Assembly (NCBI GenBank): GCA_947495135.1
Contig: CANLXN010000007.1
Coordinates: 124,001-188,000, forward strand
Length of the DNA: 64,000 bases
Direction of reading: 5' to 3'
Source: an uncultured Flavobacteriaceae bacterium
Lineage (GTDB): Bacteria; Bacteroidota; Bacteroidia; Flavobacteriales; Flavobacteriaceae
Shown: one piece after another, positions 1-9,297 of the stretch
Layout of the letters: every line of letters begins with the position of its first letter
Position numbering within the stretch: the stretch's first letter is position 1
Notes under the pieces: model-generated
What the model was told of the DNA's origin: nothing
Seen by the model: the letters and a program-made list of their open reading frames with translations, nothing else
The model's database searches: none
Translations under genes and position numbers: made by a program

Positions 1-2
1 AG

Positions 3-188
3 GCAGTATTTAAAGCCATTAACTTAGGAGAAGACACGGATACCACAGCGGCCGTTGTAGGAGGAGTCGCAGGTTTGTTTTATGGCTTAGATGAAATCCC
101 TGAACATTGGATAGCGGCACTCGCTAGATTAGACGATATTTTAGTCTTAGGTGAGGCATACCAAAACAAATACACGAATTTAAACTAG
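3..188 (+). CDS. ADP-ribosylglycohydrolase family protein, C-terminal fragment
   Basis: Only the last 61 residues lie in the window; the gene starts upstream. They contain GEDTDTTAAVVGGVAG, the C-terminal metal-binding signature of the ADP-ribosyl-glycohydrolase (DraG) family, in which the aspartates and threonines hold two Mg ions. The family removes ADP-ribose from proteins or hydrolyses related compounds in the cytoplasm. It ends 12 nt before the nicotinamide phosphoribosyltransferase gene on the same strand, which fits an NAD-turnover operon. The exact substrate cannot be told from the fragment. Confidence 0.8.
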   Translation, partial: AVFKAINLGEDTDTTAAVVGGVAGLFYGLDEIPEHWIAALARLDDILVLGEAYQNKYTNLN

Positions 189-200
189 AAATTAGTACTT

Positions 201-1646
201 ATGAACCCCTTACTATATACAGACGGCTACAAAGTAGACCACAGAAGACAATATCCAAACAAAACCACTTTGGTGTATTCCAATTGGACACCTCGGAAAA
301 GTAGAATTGATGGCATAGAGGAAGTAGTGTTTTTCGGGCTCCAATATTTCATAAAGAAATACATCATGGAGGATTTTGAGAAAAATTTCTTTGCACAACC
401 AAAAGCTGAAATTGCCAAAAAGTATTCCCGAAGAATCAATAATTATTTAGGTGAAAATTCGGTAGGGATCCATCATATTGAAGACTTGCACGACCTTGGA
501 TACCTTCCTATGGCCATTAAAGCGCTTCCAGAAGGTGTTTCGGTTCCTATTAGAGTACCGATGATGACCATGTACAATACGCTACCAGAGTTTTTCTGGC
601 TAACTAATTATTTTGAAACGTTACTGTCTACCACTTTATGGATGCCTTGTAATTCGGCCACCATTGCAAAAGAGTACCGCAAAATCTTAGATAACTATGC
701 ACAAGAAACTTCTTCCATGCCCGAATTTGTGGATTGGCAGGGACACGATTTCTCTATGCGAGGAATGGCTGGTTTGGAAGCTGCAATTATGAGTTCGGCA
801 GGCCATTTATTGAGTTTTACAGGAACAGATACTATTCCAACAGTAGATTTCCTAGAGACCTATTATAACGCAAATAGCGATACAGAGCTCGTGGGTGGAT
901 CTGTAGCGGCTACCGAGCACTCGGTGATGTGCATGGGTACAAATACAGGGGAGCAAGAAACATTTAAGCGTTTGATCACGGAGGTTTACCCAAACGGAAT
1001 TGTTTCCATCGTTTCGGATACATGGGATTTGTGGAAAGTGTTGACCACTTATTTGCCCAACCTTAAAGAAGAAGTATTGGCTCGTGATGGAAAGGTAGTA
1101 ATTAGACCAGATAGCGGGGATCCTGTGGATATTATTTGTGGAAATCCGAGTGGGACTTCAGAAGAAGAACGCAAAGGTGTGATTCAATTGCTGTGGGAGA
1201 CCTTTGGAGGAACAACCAATGAAAAAGGCTACAAAGAGTTGGATGGACATATTGGAGCTATTTATGGCGATAGTATCACCTTGGATAGGGCAACTCAAAT
1301 TTGTGAACGTTTAAAACAAAGTGGTTTTGCATCGACCAATGTCGTTTTAGGAATCGGATCGTTTACGTATCAGTACAACACAAGAGATACGTTCGGATTT
1401 GCAATGAAGGCGACCTACGGTGAAGTGGATGGTGAAGGACGCGAAATCTACAAAGACCCAATTACCGATGATGGAACCAAAAAATCTGCAAAAGGGCTTT
1501 TGAAAATCATCAAACAAAATGGCTCTTACGAACTTATCGACCAGGTAGGTTGGAAGGATGAGCAACAAGGGGAATTGCGTGAAGTGTACAGAGATGGCAA
1601 ATTATTGGTAGACGATAACTTGACCGCTATTCGAGAACGGATATAG
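201..1646 (+). CDS. nadV: Nicotinamide phosphoribosyltransferase (NAMPT/NadV type)
   Basis: A 481-residue enzyme of the NAMPT family, which makes nicotinamide mononucleotide from nicotinamide and PRPP in the cytoplasm. The N-terminus NPLLYTDGYKVDHRRQYP, the block GHDFSMRGMAG near residue 180, DTWDLWKV near 270 and the phosphate-binding RPDSGDP near 300 all match NAMPT rather than the shorter nicotinate enzyme PncB. The length is typical for bacterial NadV. It follows an ADP-ribosylglycohydrolase gene by 12 nt, so the pair may recycle nicotinamide released from NAD or ADP-ribose. A strong hairpin terminator begins 5 nt after the stop. Confidence 0.93.
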   Translation: MNPLLYTDGYKVDHRRQYPNKTTLVYSNWTPRKSRIDGIEEVVFFGLQYFIKKYIMEDFEKNFFAQPKAEIAKKYSRRINNYLGENSVGIHHIEDLHDLGYLPMAIKALPEGVSVPIRVPMMTMYNTLPEFFWLTNYFETLLSTTLWMPCNSATIAKEYRKILDNYAQETSSMPEFVDWQGHDFSMRGMAGLEAAIMSSAGHLLSFTGTDTIPTVDFLETYYNANSDTELVGGSVAATEHSVMCMGTNTGEQETFKRLITEVYPNGIVSIVSDTWDLWKVLTTYLPNLKEEVLARDGKVVIRPDSGDPVDIICGNPSGTSEEERKGVIQLLWETFGGTTNEKGYKELDGHIGAIYGDSITLDRATQICERLKQSGFASTNVVLGIGSFTYQYNTRDTFGFAMKATYGEVDGEGREIYKDPITDDGTKKSAKGLLKIIKQNGSYELIDQVGWKDEQQGELREVYRDGKLLVDDNLTAIRERI

Positions 1647-1651
1647 AAATG

Positions 1652-1680
1652 AAAGGGCTCGCATCTATAGCGAGCCCTTT
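1652..1680. terminator. Bidirectional hairpin terminator
   Basis: An 11-bp perfect inverted repeat (AAAGGGCTCGC, 7-nt loop, GCGAGCCCTTT) sits between the stop codons of the convergent nadV and YceI genes. A-rich and T-rich flanks allow it to end transcripts from both sides. Confidence 0.85.
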
Positions 1681-1684
1681 TGTA

Positions 1685-2254
1685 TTAGTTGTTTTTGAAG
1701 GTAATTGAGCCTTTTAACACGAAATCATCTGCAATTGCATTTTCTTTTAGCTTTTTAAACAGACTAGGAGAGTTGTGGTTTACTCCATATTTAGTGCGAT
1801 CCATTTTATGATCAAAAGCGAACGTAAGTGTCCCTTCATCTTTATCTACCTTAATTTGTCCGTAAATGTTTTCGGTTTGAGCCTGGCCTCTAATGGTCAT
1901 TTTACCGCTAATTATTACCTCACTGTTTTCGATAGAGACCCTTTCAGATAAAATAAAAGAAGCTACGGGAAACTTTTTGACATGAAAAAAGTCTTTCTCC
2001 TTCAAGTGATCTTGTAGTTGAGTGTTTTCCTGTGCTAAAGTGCGCATATCTACTACTAAACTTAGCTTCTCTATCGAATTTGAAGTGTATTCTATTTCGG
2101 CATTTAGGATTTCTATTGTTCCTTCGGGAGCGTAATTGCCAACGGCGGCTTTTCCTATCCATGTGAGGGTCTGTTCGCCCTCTTCTATGGATGCTGTTGT
2201 TTGTGCTAAGAGTTGTGAACCCGCTAATAATAAAGTAATTAAGATCGCTTTCAT
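1685..2254 (-). CDS. YceI family secreted protein
   Basis: A 189-residue protein with a signal peptide (MKAILITLLLAGSQLLAQ) followed by a YceI-like lipocalin-fold domain. The family binds isoprenoid or other lipids in the periplasm. Visible family features are the early WIGKAAVG strand, the block DHLKEKDFFHVKKFPVASF in mid-protein and a late basic segment, RTKYGV. Its stop lies just beyond the shared terminator. The small secreted protein encoded upstream ends 2 nt before this start, so the two are probably co-transcribed. The ligand is unknown. Confidence 0.85.
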   Translation of the reverse strand: MKAILITLLLAGSQLLAQTTASIEEGEQTLTWIGKAAVGNYAPEGTIEILNAEIEYTSNSIEKLSLVVDMRTLAQENTQLQDHLKEKDFFHVKKFPVASFILSERVSIENSEVIISGKMTIRGQAQTENIYGQIKVDKDEGTLTFAFDHKMDRTKYGVNHNSPSLFKKLKENAIADDFVLKGSITFKNN

Positions 2255-2256
2255 AT

Positions 2257-2757
2257 TTAATTTTTTAAGGTTAATAAATTACTGGTGGTGTGAATGGTTT
2301 CGTAACCACACACTTTTTGTCCGTTGCTCATTTCACCAATGAAATACCACATGGCCCAACCACCAAAAAGGCGTTCGTCTTTGCGCCAATTATTTGCCCA
2401 AGTATATGGCTGCCCCTGGAGCATTTGCTGCTTACTAGTGCCGAAATTTTTGTCCAGCTCTTTTAATGGATACGACTTTCGAAGATTCCATTGTCCGTTG
2501 TAGAATAGGAAAGCACCGTATTCAATGATTTTAATAGGGCCTTCTTTGCATAAAATAGAGGTAAGATGTTTCCAATAATAGGTGTCTTTAATTTTAATAG
2601 GGTCGTTTTCCTTCGGAAAGTTGATGACCTCAATCATTCGTTCGAGGCCTTGTATTTTTGCTGGTAAAGGCTCGTTGGTTGGAGTCCCATAGTTTACTTG
2701 CGCTGTTGAAGTCATGATAGATCCAACTACTAATAGAAGTATGGTCTTTAGTTTCAT
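2257..2757 (-). CDS. Small secreted protein of unknown function
   Basis: About 166 residues counted from MKLKTILLLVVGSIMTSTAQ, which is a clean signal peptide; I prefer this to the upstream in-frame ATG at 2799, which would add a 14-residue non-hydrophobic leader. The mature part is rich in Trp and Lys (YYWKHL, NGQWNLRKSY, WANNWRKDERLFGGWAMWYF) and has a few Cys. I do not recognise a family. It precedes the YceI gene by 2 nt on the same strand and may share its transcript. Confidence 0.65.
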   Translation of the reverse strand: MKLKTILLLVVGSIMTSTAQVNYGTPTNEPLPAKIQGLERMIEVINFPKENDPIKIKDTYYWKHLTSILCKEGPIKIIEYGAFLFYNGQWNLRKSYPLKELDKNFGTSKQQMLQGQPYTWANNWRKDERLFGGWAMWYFIGEMSNGQKVCGYETIHTTSNLLTLKN

Positions 2758-2879
2758 TTGTTTCAGATTTATAATTTCTGAAGCAAAGATGAGGTACACA
2801 ACCTATGCTAGTCGTTGCGATTTGGAAATTGAAACGTTTTTAAGGGGGCTAGAAGGTTTCATTTTTAAAATTGAAACTT

Positions 2880-3992
2880 TTAATTAGTTGACTTTAAATG
2901 TTTTGGGGACTTGCCTGTTAGTTTTGAGACCGTTCTGTTAAAAGACGCTTTCGAATTGAATCCTGCCTCAAAAGCCAAGCTGAGCAGTGTAAATTTTTCA
3001 TTTTCGGGCAGAGCAATGAGCCTTTTTAATTCTTCAAATCTCAGCTCATTAATATAATCACTAAACTTTTTATTGAAAACTGTAGTAAGCGATTTAGTGA
3101 CCAAATATGGTTTTGTTTCAATAGCTTCGGAAAGCAATGCAACTGTTATTTCTGGGTTTTTGTAAAGTTGATCTTCTTCCATTTTCGAACGTAATTTTTT
3201 TGCAATTAAATTTAACTGCGCCATTTCTTTTTCGGATGGTATATCAACTTCTTTAAAAGCCACTGTATTTCTTCTTGAAAACCCTTCAAGTCCTAACCAG
3301 TATGTAATAATTGCCATGATAATAAAAATAGGATAGCCAAAGAAATTAAAAGCATAGTCGAAAAATAGGGAATCGATGAGCGTTATGAGCGTGAAGAGCA
3401 AAGAGAAAATAGCAAGACTTATGAGCACACGTTCGATCCATTGTAAATGTTTTTGAATTAATTGGTATCCGTGCGCTTCAGGCGGATTCTTTAAAAGCTT
3501 CCAGGCTTTGTACGAATAAAACAGAATGAGCCCCCCGCTCACTAGATACATAGTAGGGTAATGCATCCATATTATGTAACCCCAATAGCCCAACCAGCTT
3601 AGGCTTTCTCTAGTTCCATCCCAGTAAAAATTTTGCGATTTAATAAAGAAACTCCAGATAACTTCAATGATGACTGGAAGAAAATGAATCCAATGTTTGG
3701 TGCTTAATTTAAATTTTGGACTTACATAGCTCAGGACAAAAAAGTAAATAAGCGCCCCGTATATCCAATTAAATTCGAGTAAAATGTGATACCAGGTGTC
3801 GTAGATTCCAAGACCAAAAAGGTGTAAGATTTCGACGATGAGTCGGTATGAAAAAAAGAATAAAATCGTCGCAAGAAATCTATTTGCTGTTCTGTGAATA
3901 GTTCTTGTTCTCCATAAGATACCTCCATAGATCAACCCTTGAATTGCTCCAATTGCAAGAAGAATGACGAGAATTGTAATTTTAGTTTCCAA
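2880..3992 (-). CDS. AraC-type regulator with membrane N-terminal domain
   Basis: A 370-residue protein. Residues 1-235 carry about seven hydrophobic helices. The last 110 residues form an AraC-type double helix-turn-helix, with LLSLAFEAGFNSKASFNRTVSKLTG as the second HTH and the end of the domain (read as two consecutive short segments, LLSLAFEAGF and NSKASFNRTV). This 7TM-AraC layout is common in Bacteroidota and implies a membrane-embedded regulator sensing an unknown signal. It lies at the 3' edge of the arsenosugar cluster on the same strand; control of that cluster is possible but not shown. Confidence 0.85.
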   Translation of the reverse strand: METKITILVILLAIGAIQGLIYGGILWRTRTIHRTANRFLATILFFFSYRLIVEILHLFGLGIYDTWYHILLEFNWIYGALIYFFVLSYVSPKFKLSTKHWIHFLPVIIEVIWSFFIKSQNFYWDGTRESLSWLGYWGYIIWMHYPTMYLVSGGLILFYSYKAWKLLKNPPEAHGYQLIQKHLQWIERVLISLAIFSLLFTLITLIDSLFFDYAFNFFGYPIFIIMAIITYWLGLEGFSRRNTVAFKEVDIPSEKEMAQLNLIAKKLRSKMEEDQLYKNPEITVALLSEAIETKPYLVTKSLTTVFNKKFSDYINELRFEELKRLIALPENEKFTLLSLAFEAGFNSKASFNRTVSKLTGKSPKHLKSTN

Positions 3993-4016
3993 TTCTTTAA
4001 AGATAAAGAAGATGTT

Positions 4017-4736
4017 TTAAGATGCAATGTTCTTTTCATAATAACGAAAGAGTTCATGAGCGTCTGCTCCAAAGAATTTCTTCACATAAATAGCCCAAAA
4101 ATGATATTGTAATCGCCATATTCCTTTAGTTTCATATCTTCTGGCAGAAGTGGTAAGCCAATGTGGAATTACAACAAATTCACCTCTTTTGTAGAGTTCA
4201 GTGATGAGAATGTAGTCTTCGTAAATAGTAAATTGTTCATTAAACCCACCAATTTCATAGAACAGCTGCTTGGTGATAAACTGACTCTGATCTCCGCCAC
4301 GACAGGTCTTCGATTTGAACCTTGTAAGCCATCCAGCAAGACGTAGCCACCAATGCGAGTGATCAAATTTCATTCGAAAACAACCGGCTTCATTATCTTT
4401 TTTTACTTCCTCAATAATTAGAGAGTCAAAATTGTTTGGAGGAAAAGAATCTGCGTGCAGAAAGTAAAGGATTTTGGCGGTTGCTCTTTTTGCTCCAACA
4501 TTCATTTGTTTGGCTCTGCCTTTGTCAGATTCTAACAGGCAGATTTTAGGAAAGCTTGTGCTCTTGCTAAAGTTTGCTCGATATTTTCTAACCAAATTCT
4601 GAGTTTCATCCGTGCTTCCACCATCCACTATTATTATTTCCGAAATATGCTCAGAAGAACTGGTGGCTGCTAAATGATCTATGAGCGATTCGATATTTTC
4701 GGCCTCGTTTAATACAGGAATGATGATGGAGATCAT
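4017..4736 (-). CDS. Glycosyltransferase family 2, arsenosugar-cluster type (TIGR04283-like)
   Basis: A 239-residue GT-A fold enzyme. It opens with MISIIIPVLNEAENIESLI, has IIIVDGGSTDET near residues 35-45 and a DXD-type site at FLHADSFPPN near 93. The overall shape matches the small GT2 proteins that NCBI names arsenosugar biosynthesis glycosyltransferases. It presumably transfers a sugar to an intermediate in the cytoplasm. It is the last gene of a tight minus-strand cluster with ArsM, ArsS and a second such glycosyltransferase, and this context is the main support for the pathway assignment. Confidence 0.82.
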   Translation of the reverse strand: MISIIIPVLNEAENIESLIDHLAATSSSEHISEIIIVDGGSTDETQNLVRKYRANFSKSTSFPKICLLESDKGRAKQMNVGAKRATAKILYFLHADSFPPNNFDSLIIEEVKKDNEAGCFRMKFDHSHWWLRLAGWLTRFKSKTCRGGDQSQFITKQLFYEIGGFNEQFTIYEDYILITELYKRGEFVVIPHWLTTSARRYETKGIWRLQYHFWAIYVKKFFGADAHELFRYYEKNIAS

Positions 4737-4751
4737 AGGTAGGAATTCAAA

Positions 4752-5555
4752 TTACTTTTGTTCATTTAAATTCCAGTTGTATTCCTTGTATTCCAAGACT
4801 GCTTGGCTATCAATTTTTACATCACTATAATTATTGATAAATGCAATTACATTTTGTTCACCACTTACCTTGTAATCTTTTTGGTACCAGTCAAAAATAG
4901 AAGAGAGTTTGGGCTGTGTGGATGAGATGTCATTCTTATCGCTATTGATGAATTCTCGGGTAACTAGGTCCAATTGTTCATTAATTTTATAAGGCGAATA
5001 TGCTTCGTTTAAAAGCTTGGGGCAGGAGATAGATGCACAGTTAATTGCAAAATGAATTCTGGGTTCGTTCATTTTACGAAGGATGCCATTTTCAATGCCC
5101 CCTAAGGATAAATATCGATCCCAAATACGAACATGGCCTTTGGTCCAAACTCCTGAGATATCCTTAATGCTTTCTACGGGATAGTTTTCTAAGATTTGAT
5201 TTACGGTTGCCGCGTTGTATAAATTGATGTAATAAGCTAGTAATTCCTGTACTTCCCAAGAAGCATAAGGCCGATGCGAACCTAAGTAAGATAAATATTC
5301 TTTTAAGTCCTTTTTGTCTTCGTTAAACCCTTTGTAATCTACCCAACCGTCTTTGGACACATGCTTTTTGAGTAACTGATCCCATAATGAGTGGTCTACG
5401 GCTGGATTTGAAGTGTTTGTCATTGATTTTAAAGGAGGACTAACTTCTTTTATAGGTTGTCCTTGACTACTAATTCCGGCTGCAGATAAGAGGTTACATC
5501 CTTGTAAGGTGACCGCGATAAGAATTAAAACTGAAATTTTCAAAAATACCTTCAT
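4752..5555 (-). CDS. DUF547 lipoprotein (first of a tandem pair)
   Basis: A 267-residue protein with a lipoprotein signal ending in LQGC near residue 20. The rest is a DUF547 domain: LAYYINLYNAATVNQIL, then a block with DRYLSLGGIENGILRKMNEPRIHFAINCASISCP, given here as family-diagnostic short pieces GIENGILR, RIHFAINC and ASISCP. DUF547 has a papain-like fold of unknown role, often next to thioredoxin-like or glycosyltransferase genes. It is encoded 2 nt after a paralogue with the same domain, so the pair arose by tandem duplication. Confidence 0.8.
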   Translation of the reverse strand: MKVFLKISVLILIAVTLQGCNLLSAAGISSQGQPIKEVSPPLKSMTNTSNPAVDHSLWDQLLKKHVSKDGWVDYKGFNEDKKDLKEYLSYLGSHRPYASWEVQELLAYYINLYNAATVNQILENYPVESIKDISGVWTKGHVRIWDRYLSLGGIENGILRKMNEPRIHFAINCASISCPKLLNEAYSPYKINEQLDLVTREFINSDKNDISSTQPKLSSIFDWYQKDYKVSGEQNVIAFINNYSDVKIDSQAVLEYKEYNWNLNEQK

Positions 5556-5557
5556 AG

Positions 5558-6454
5558 CTAGTTGTTTAGATTCCAGTTATACTCTTTGTAACTCTTCTTC
5601 GCCTTATTACTGATAGCTACGTCTGCATATTTGTTGAGATAATCGATGAGACTTCCGTTTTTCTTGAAGTCTTTACCAAACCAACTAAATACTTTGGAGA
5701 GTTGTATTTTATTTGCAGAAATAGAATTCCGTTGCGGATCGTTTATAAAGCGTTTTGCAAGCGACTCCAATTGAGTATCTACCGTGGCACTAGTAAAAGC
5801 TTCATTTAACAGTGGGGGACACGAGAAAGATGCACAGTTTATACCGAAGTGAATCCTTGGGTCGTTCATTTTCCGTAAGATTTGGTGTTCAATTTCATCC
5901 AAATTGTACCACTTTGCTCCGAGTTTCCAAAGACGTTGATTCCATGGTTTATCGATGTCTTTTATACTTTTTAAAGGCAAATTTCTTAAAATAAGATCTA
6001 CGGTCATGGCGTTGTAGGCATTCATCCAATAGGCAAGTTTATCTTCTTGGGTCCAATTTTCGGCAGGCATATTGGTGCCTAAAGAAGCAATATAGTCTCT
6101 CAACTGTCCTTTGTTCTGCCTAAAGCCTTCGTAGTTTACGTTTCCATTGAGACTTACATTGTCAATAAGAAGTGAATTCCAGACGCTGTGATTAAATACT
6201 TCTGTTGTATTTATGGTTTCGGTGATCACCTCTATCTCTTCATCTATCGATTCTTCCACCAATATTTCGGTTTCTTCTTCAACAGTATCTACCTCAGTTT
6301 CTTCTTTGACAATAATGGTATTGCCCGTAGAGTCAACCGCGATATTTACCGTTTCGGAAATTTCCGAAGAATTGGTAGTGCTCACTACTTTCTGAGTTCC
6401 ACCGCATGCGATTAGTACAAAAGTGAATGTTAATAACAGGAAGGCTTTTTTCAT
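5558..6454 (-). CDS. DUF547 lipoprotein (second of a tandem pair)
   Basis: A 298-residue protein with a lipoprotein signal (LTFTFVLIACGG). An acidic, low-complexity Glu/Val/Thr-rich linker runs from about residue 25 to 85. The DUF547 domain follows, with KLAYWMNAYNAMTVDLIL, EIEHQILRKMNDPRIHFGIN and ASFSCPPLLNEAF. It matches its 3' neighbour closely in the domain but has the extra acidic spacer. The Cys in NCASFSC and the nearby His could be catalytic, as expected for a papain-like fold, but no activity is established. Confidence 0.8.
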   Translation of the reverse strand: MKKAFLLLTFTFVLIACGGTQKVVSTTNSSEISETVNIAVDSTGNTIIVKEETEVDTVEEETEILVEESIDEEIEVITETINTTEVFNHSVWNSLLIDNVSLNGNVNYEGFRQNKGQLRDYIASLGTNMPAENWTQEDKLAYWMNAYNAMTVDLILRNLPLKSIKDIDKPWNQRLWKLGAKWYNLDEIEHQILRKMNDPRIHFGINCASFSCPPLLNEAFTSATVDTQLESLAKRFINDPQRNSISANKIQLSKVFSWFGKDFKKNGSLIDYLNKYADVAISNKAKKSYKEYNWNLNN

Positions 6455-6492
6455 AGTTTATTTATTGTTTACAACATAAGATACGAACCCAT

Positions 6493-7377
6493 CTACTTTT
6501 TGGATTTCATAGGATACATTTCTTGCTCTATAAAACCTTTCGGAAAGTGTTCGTCTCCTTCAAAACCTAATTCTATATCACGTCCGTCATGCGGTATGTG
6601 CGAGGTTTTAAAGAGATAGTCCCAAATGCTAAGGGTTAGTCCAAAGTTCACACCATACTTTACACTCGATGGAAGTTTTTTTGCATGATGCCAAATATGC
6701 ATCTTAGGATTGTTAAAAATATATTTCAGAAAACCGTAGTCCCAACCTAAATTGGCATGATTAAGGTGGCCAACGGTAAGCGCAAAAAAGTGAACGATTG
6801 CCACAGATTCCACATCAAAACCACCAATAAGAGCCATTGGAATATAAAGAAGCGATTTATATAAAACCGGTTCCATCCAATGATATCGAAGGTGTGCGGC
6901 AAATCCCATTTCCTTCACACTGTGATGTACTTTATGAAAATTCCATAGAAAAGGAGTTGCGTGAAGCAAACGATGGGTGTTCCATTGTACGAAGTCTGAT
7001 ACTAGGAAGAAAATGAGGAGGCCTATACCTAGTGGTAAAGCATCGACATCAAATAGTTGTAAGTCTGTTATTTTAAAATTAAGACTGCCTAGGAGGTCAT
7101 TAAGAAGGGCTTCGGTGGTATTGGAGAGGGCAATGAAAACGATCAAATTCAGTAAAAAGAAATTAAAGAACATATAAAAAGTGTCCAGCCAAAAGTCTTT
7201 TCTAAAAGTAGCTTGATCTTTTCTCCATGGAAATACCAATTCCAGCAGCCAAACCAGAAGAGAAACAATTAGGAGGCCGTAGAAGTAGTTTTCCCAATGA
7301 AAACGGGTTATTTCATCTAGCAAGTAGTTGAAATAACCCGAATAGGAATTTTTAAATATGTCTAAGTACTTGTTCAT
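6493..7377 (-). CDS. Sterol desaturase / fatty acid hydroxylase family membrane protein
   Basis: A 294-residue protein with several membrane helices and the histidine clusters of the di-iron fatty acid hydroxylase superfamily: HRLLH near residue 135, HKVHH near 148 and a late HIWHHAKK near 226. Such enzymes hydroxylate or desaturate lipids at the membrane face. The location inside an arsenosugar cluster suggests modification of a lipid partner, possibly for arsenosugar phospholipids; that is inference from context only. It sits 38 nt upstream of the DUF547 pair and 82 nt downstream of arsM. Confidence 0.85.
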   Translation of the reverse strand: MNKYLDIFKNSYSGYFNYLLDEITRFHWENYFYGLLIVSLLVWLLELVFPWRKDQATFRKDFWLDTFYMFFNFFLLNLIVFIALSNTTEALLNDLLGSLNFKITDLQLFDVDALPLGIGLLIFFLVSDFVQWNTHRLLHATPFLWNFHKVHHSVKEMGFAAHLRYHWMEPVLYKSLLYIPMALIGGFDVESVAIVHFFALTVGHLNHANLGWDYGFLKYIFNNPKMHIWHHAKKLPSSVKYGVNFGLTLSIWDYLFKTSHIPHDGRDIELGFEGDEHFPKGFIEQEMYPMKSKK

Positions 7378-7459
7378 AAACTTTTGGCACTTGATCCTTA
7401 TGGTGCCTAACCCGCGTCAAATGTATCGACACCTTGTTAGATTGGAGTGAAGCGTAAGC

Positions 7460-8428
7460 TTAGCAGCATCCACCGCCATCGTAATGGAACGTAGATTCGC
7501 TAAAATAAATATCATCTCTTCCTAAAGCTTGTAAATGTCCAGCAGTTTTATCACAGATCGCCAACGGTTGGTTTTTCAAGAGAATATGCCCCTTTTTGTC
7601 GTCAAAATAGTCTTGATCTCCGTAATAAATAGCTGCTTTTCCTGTAAAAATACATGGGCCGTCTTCTGGCATAGGATCTTTGATTGCCGCTACTTCAATC
7701 GATTCAATATAAATCAATTCATTGGTAGGGTAATTTTTAGGGTCTAAAATTCTGTACGGTTTACGCGCACGAATTTCGATGGTTCCAAAACCTACATCGG
7801 TCAATGCTTTTACATAATCGGCGATAGGAAGACTTCCACTTAAACACAATGCGCGAAGACGGTCGTCGTTACGTAGTGTTTCGTTCATAGGCTGCTCACA
7901 GGTGGGGTCACTCATCACTAAACGTCCGTGAGGTTTAAGTACGCGGTACATTTCTTCGATAGCTCGTTTAAGGTCTTCTGCTTTGAAGATATTAAAAAGG
8001 CAATTTTGAGCTGCAACATCAATAGAATTATCTTCAACTGGAAGGTTAAGAGCGTCTCCTTTTTTAAGGTCAACAAATTCACTTTTAAACCAAGGATTCA
8101 TCTCTTCAGCTTCTACAAAGTTCTTACGCGAAGCTTCTAGCATTTCATCTACCACATCCACTCCTACAACACCACCTTTTTCGCGATTGAAATATGCAAA
8201 CTGTAATAATTCCATTCCGCCTCCTACTCCAACGTAAAGCATTTTAGGGTTGTTCGATAGATCGCGTGCATGAACAGTGCTTCCACACCCATAGTTCATT
8301 TCCTGCATGATTTTAGGAATTTTTAAACCAGGAAGTTCCCAAATAGGATTTGTGGTACAACAAAGTCCAACATCTGGTGTTAGTGCTGCTTCTTTATAAA
8401 CGTCGTGTGTAGTGTCTAAATAACTCAT
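7460..8428 (-). CDS. arsM: Arsenite S-adenosylmethionine methyltransferase ArsM, arsenosugar type
   Basis: About 322 residues from MSYLDTTHDVYKEAALTP. An in-frame ATG 33 nt further upstream exists, but this start matches the family better. It has a class I SAM fold with glycine motif YVGVGGGMELLQFA, GVDVVDEMLE after it, and conserved cysteines at GLCCTT, NYGCGST and NCLF, plus a C-terminal GGGCC. These cysteines bind As(III) in ArsM enzymes, which add methyl groups to arsenite in the cytoplasm. The arsS gene and two glycosyltransferases nearby indicate an arsenosugar rather than a simple volatilisation pathway. Confidence 0.9.
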   Translation of the reverse strand: MSYLDTTHDVYKEAALTPDVGLCCTTNPIWELPGLKIPKIMQEMNYGCGSTVHARDLSNNPKMLYVGVGGGMELLQFAYFNREKGGVVGVDVVDEMLEASRKNFVEAEEMNPWFKSEFVDLKKGDALNLPVEDNSIDVAAQNCLFNIFKAEDLKRAIEEMYRVLKPHGRLVMSDPTCEQPMNETLRNDDRLRALCLSGSLPIADYVKALTDVGFGTIEIRARKPYRILDPKNYPTNELIYIESIEVAAIKDPMPEDGPCIFTGKAAIYYGDQDYFDDKKGHILLKNQPLAICDKTAGHLQALGRDDIYFSESTFHYDGGGCC

Positions 8429-8481
8429 ATGTTGTTGACGTGCCTTGTTTAGACAAGGCAAACGATTTAAGTATTAATATT

Positions 8482-9294
8482 TTAAAGTTGTGCGATCAAT
8501 TCGGTAAACAAAGTGATCATTTCTGGCTCTGCTTTTTCGGCCATTGCAATTATTTCTGGAATATCTACTGGTTTAAGATTATCTGGATCACACTCGTCTG
8601 TCAAAACAGATAAAGCTGAAACTTTCAGTCCAAGGTGATTCGCTACGATAACTTCGGGAACTGTGCTCATTCCTACAGCATCTGCCCCAATAATTTTGAG
8701 ATATCTGTATTCGGCTCTTGTCTCCAATTGGGGTCCCACGACACTGGCATAAACTCCTTTGTGAAGGTTAATCCCTTTTTCGGTGGCAATTGATTCAAAC
8801 TTTGCGTTCATTTCGGTATCGTAGGGGGCGCTCATGTCTACAAATCGCTCACCAAGTTGTTCCACACCTTTAAAGGCTAGGGGAGATCCCCCTTGGAGAT
8901 TTATATGATCGTCAATGAGCATAATTTCTCCTTTTTTGAAACTTAGATTGATTGCGCCCGAGGCGTTACTCACTAGGAGTTTGTCGATTCCGAGCGCATG
9001 CATTACACGTACTGGAAAAGTGACGTCATTCAAGGAATAGCCTTCATATAAATGAAAACGGCCTTGCATCAAGATTACTTTCTTTCCAGAAAGCATTCCG
9101 TAAATCAATTTGCCCTTGTGGAATTCAACCGTTGCAGTAGGAAAATTAGGTATGTGATTGTAACTCACTTCCGCAAGCACTTCAACTGTTTCAATTATTT
9201 GCCCTAATCCTGTCCCTAGAATTATACCTATTTCTGGAGTTTCAAAACCCCGTTGTTGTAAAAACTTAACCGATTCCTGAATGAGTTTAATCAT
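8482..9294 (-). CDS. Purine-nucleoside phosphorylase (trimeric class)
   Basis: A 270-residue enzyme that phosphorolyses purine nucleosides to free base and ribose-1-phosphate. Diagnostic parts are GIILGTGLGQI at the phosphate site near residue 25, the block FHLYEGYSLNDVTFPVRVM near 80, LVSNASGAINLSFKKGEIM near 108 and GADAVGMSTVPEVIVA near 200. It is encoded between arsM and the T9SS protein. In the published arsenosugar route the sugar comes from an adenosyl group, so a phosphorylase that strips adenine from a 5'-arseno-adenosine is a reasonable role here (inference from context and from known clusters). Confidence 0.92.
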   Translation of the reverse strand: MIKLIQESVKFLQQRGFETPEIGIILGTGLGQIIETVEVLAEVSYNHIPNFPTATVEFHKGKLIYGMLSGKKVILMQGRFHLYEGYSLNDVTFPVRVMHALGIDKLLVSNASGAINLSFKKGEIMLIDDHINLQGGSPLAFKGVEQLGERFVDMSAPYDTEMNAKFESIATEKGINLHKGVYASVVGPQLETRAEYRYLKIIGADAVGMSTVPEVIVANHLGLKVSALSVLTDECDPDNLKPVDIPEIIAMAEKAEPEMITLFTELIAQL

Positions 9295-9297
9295 ATA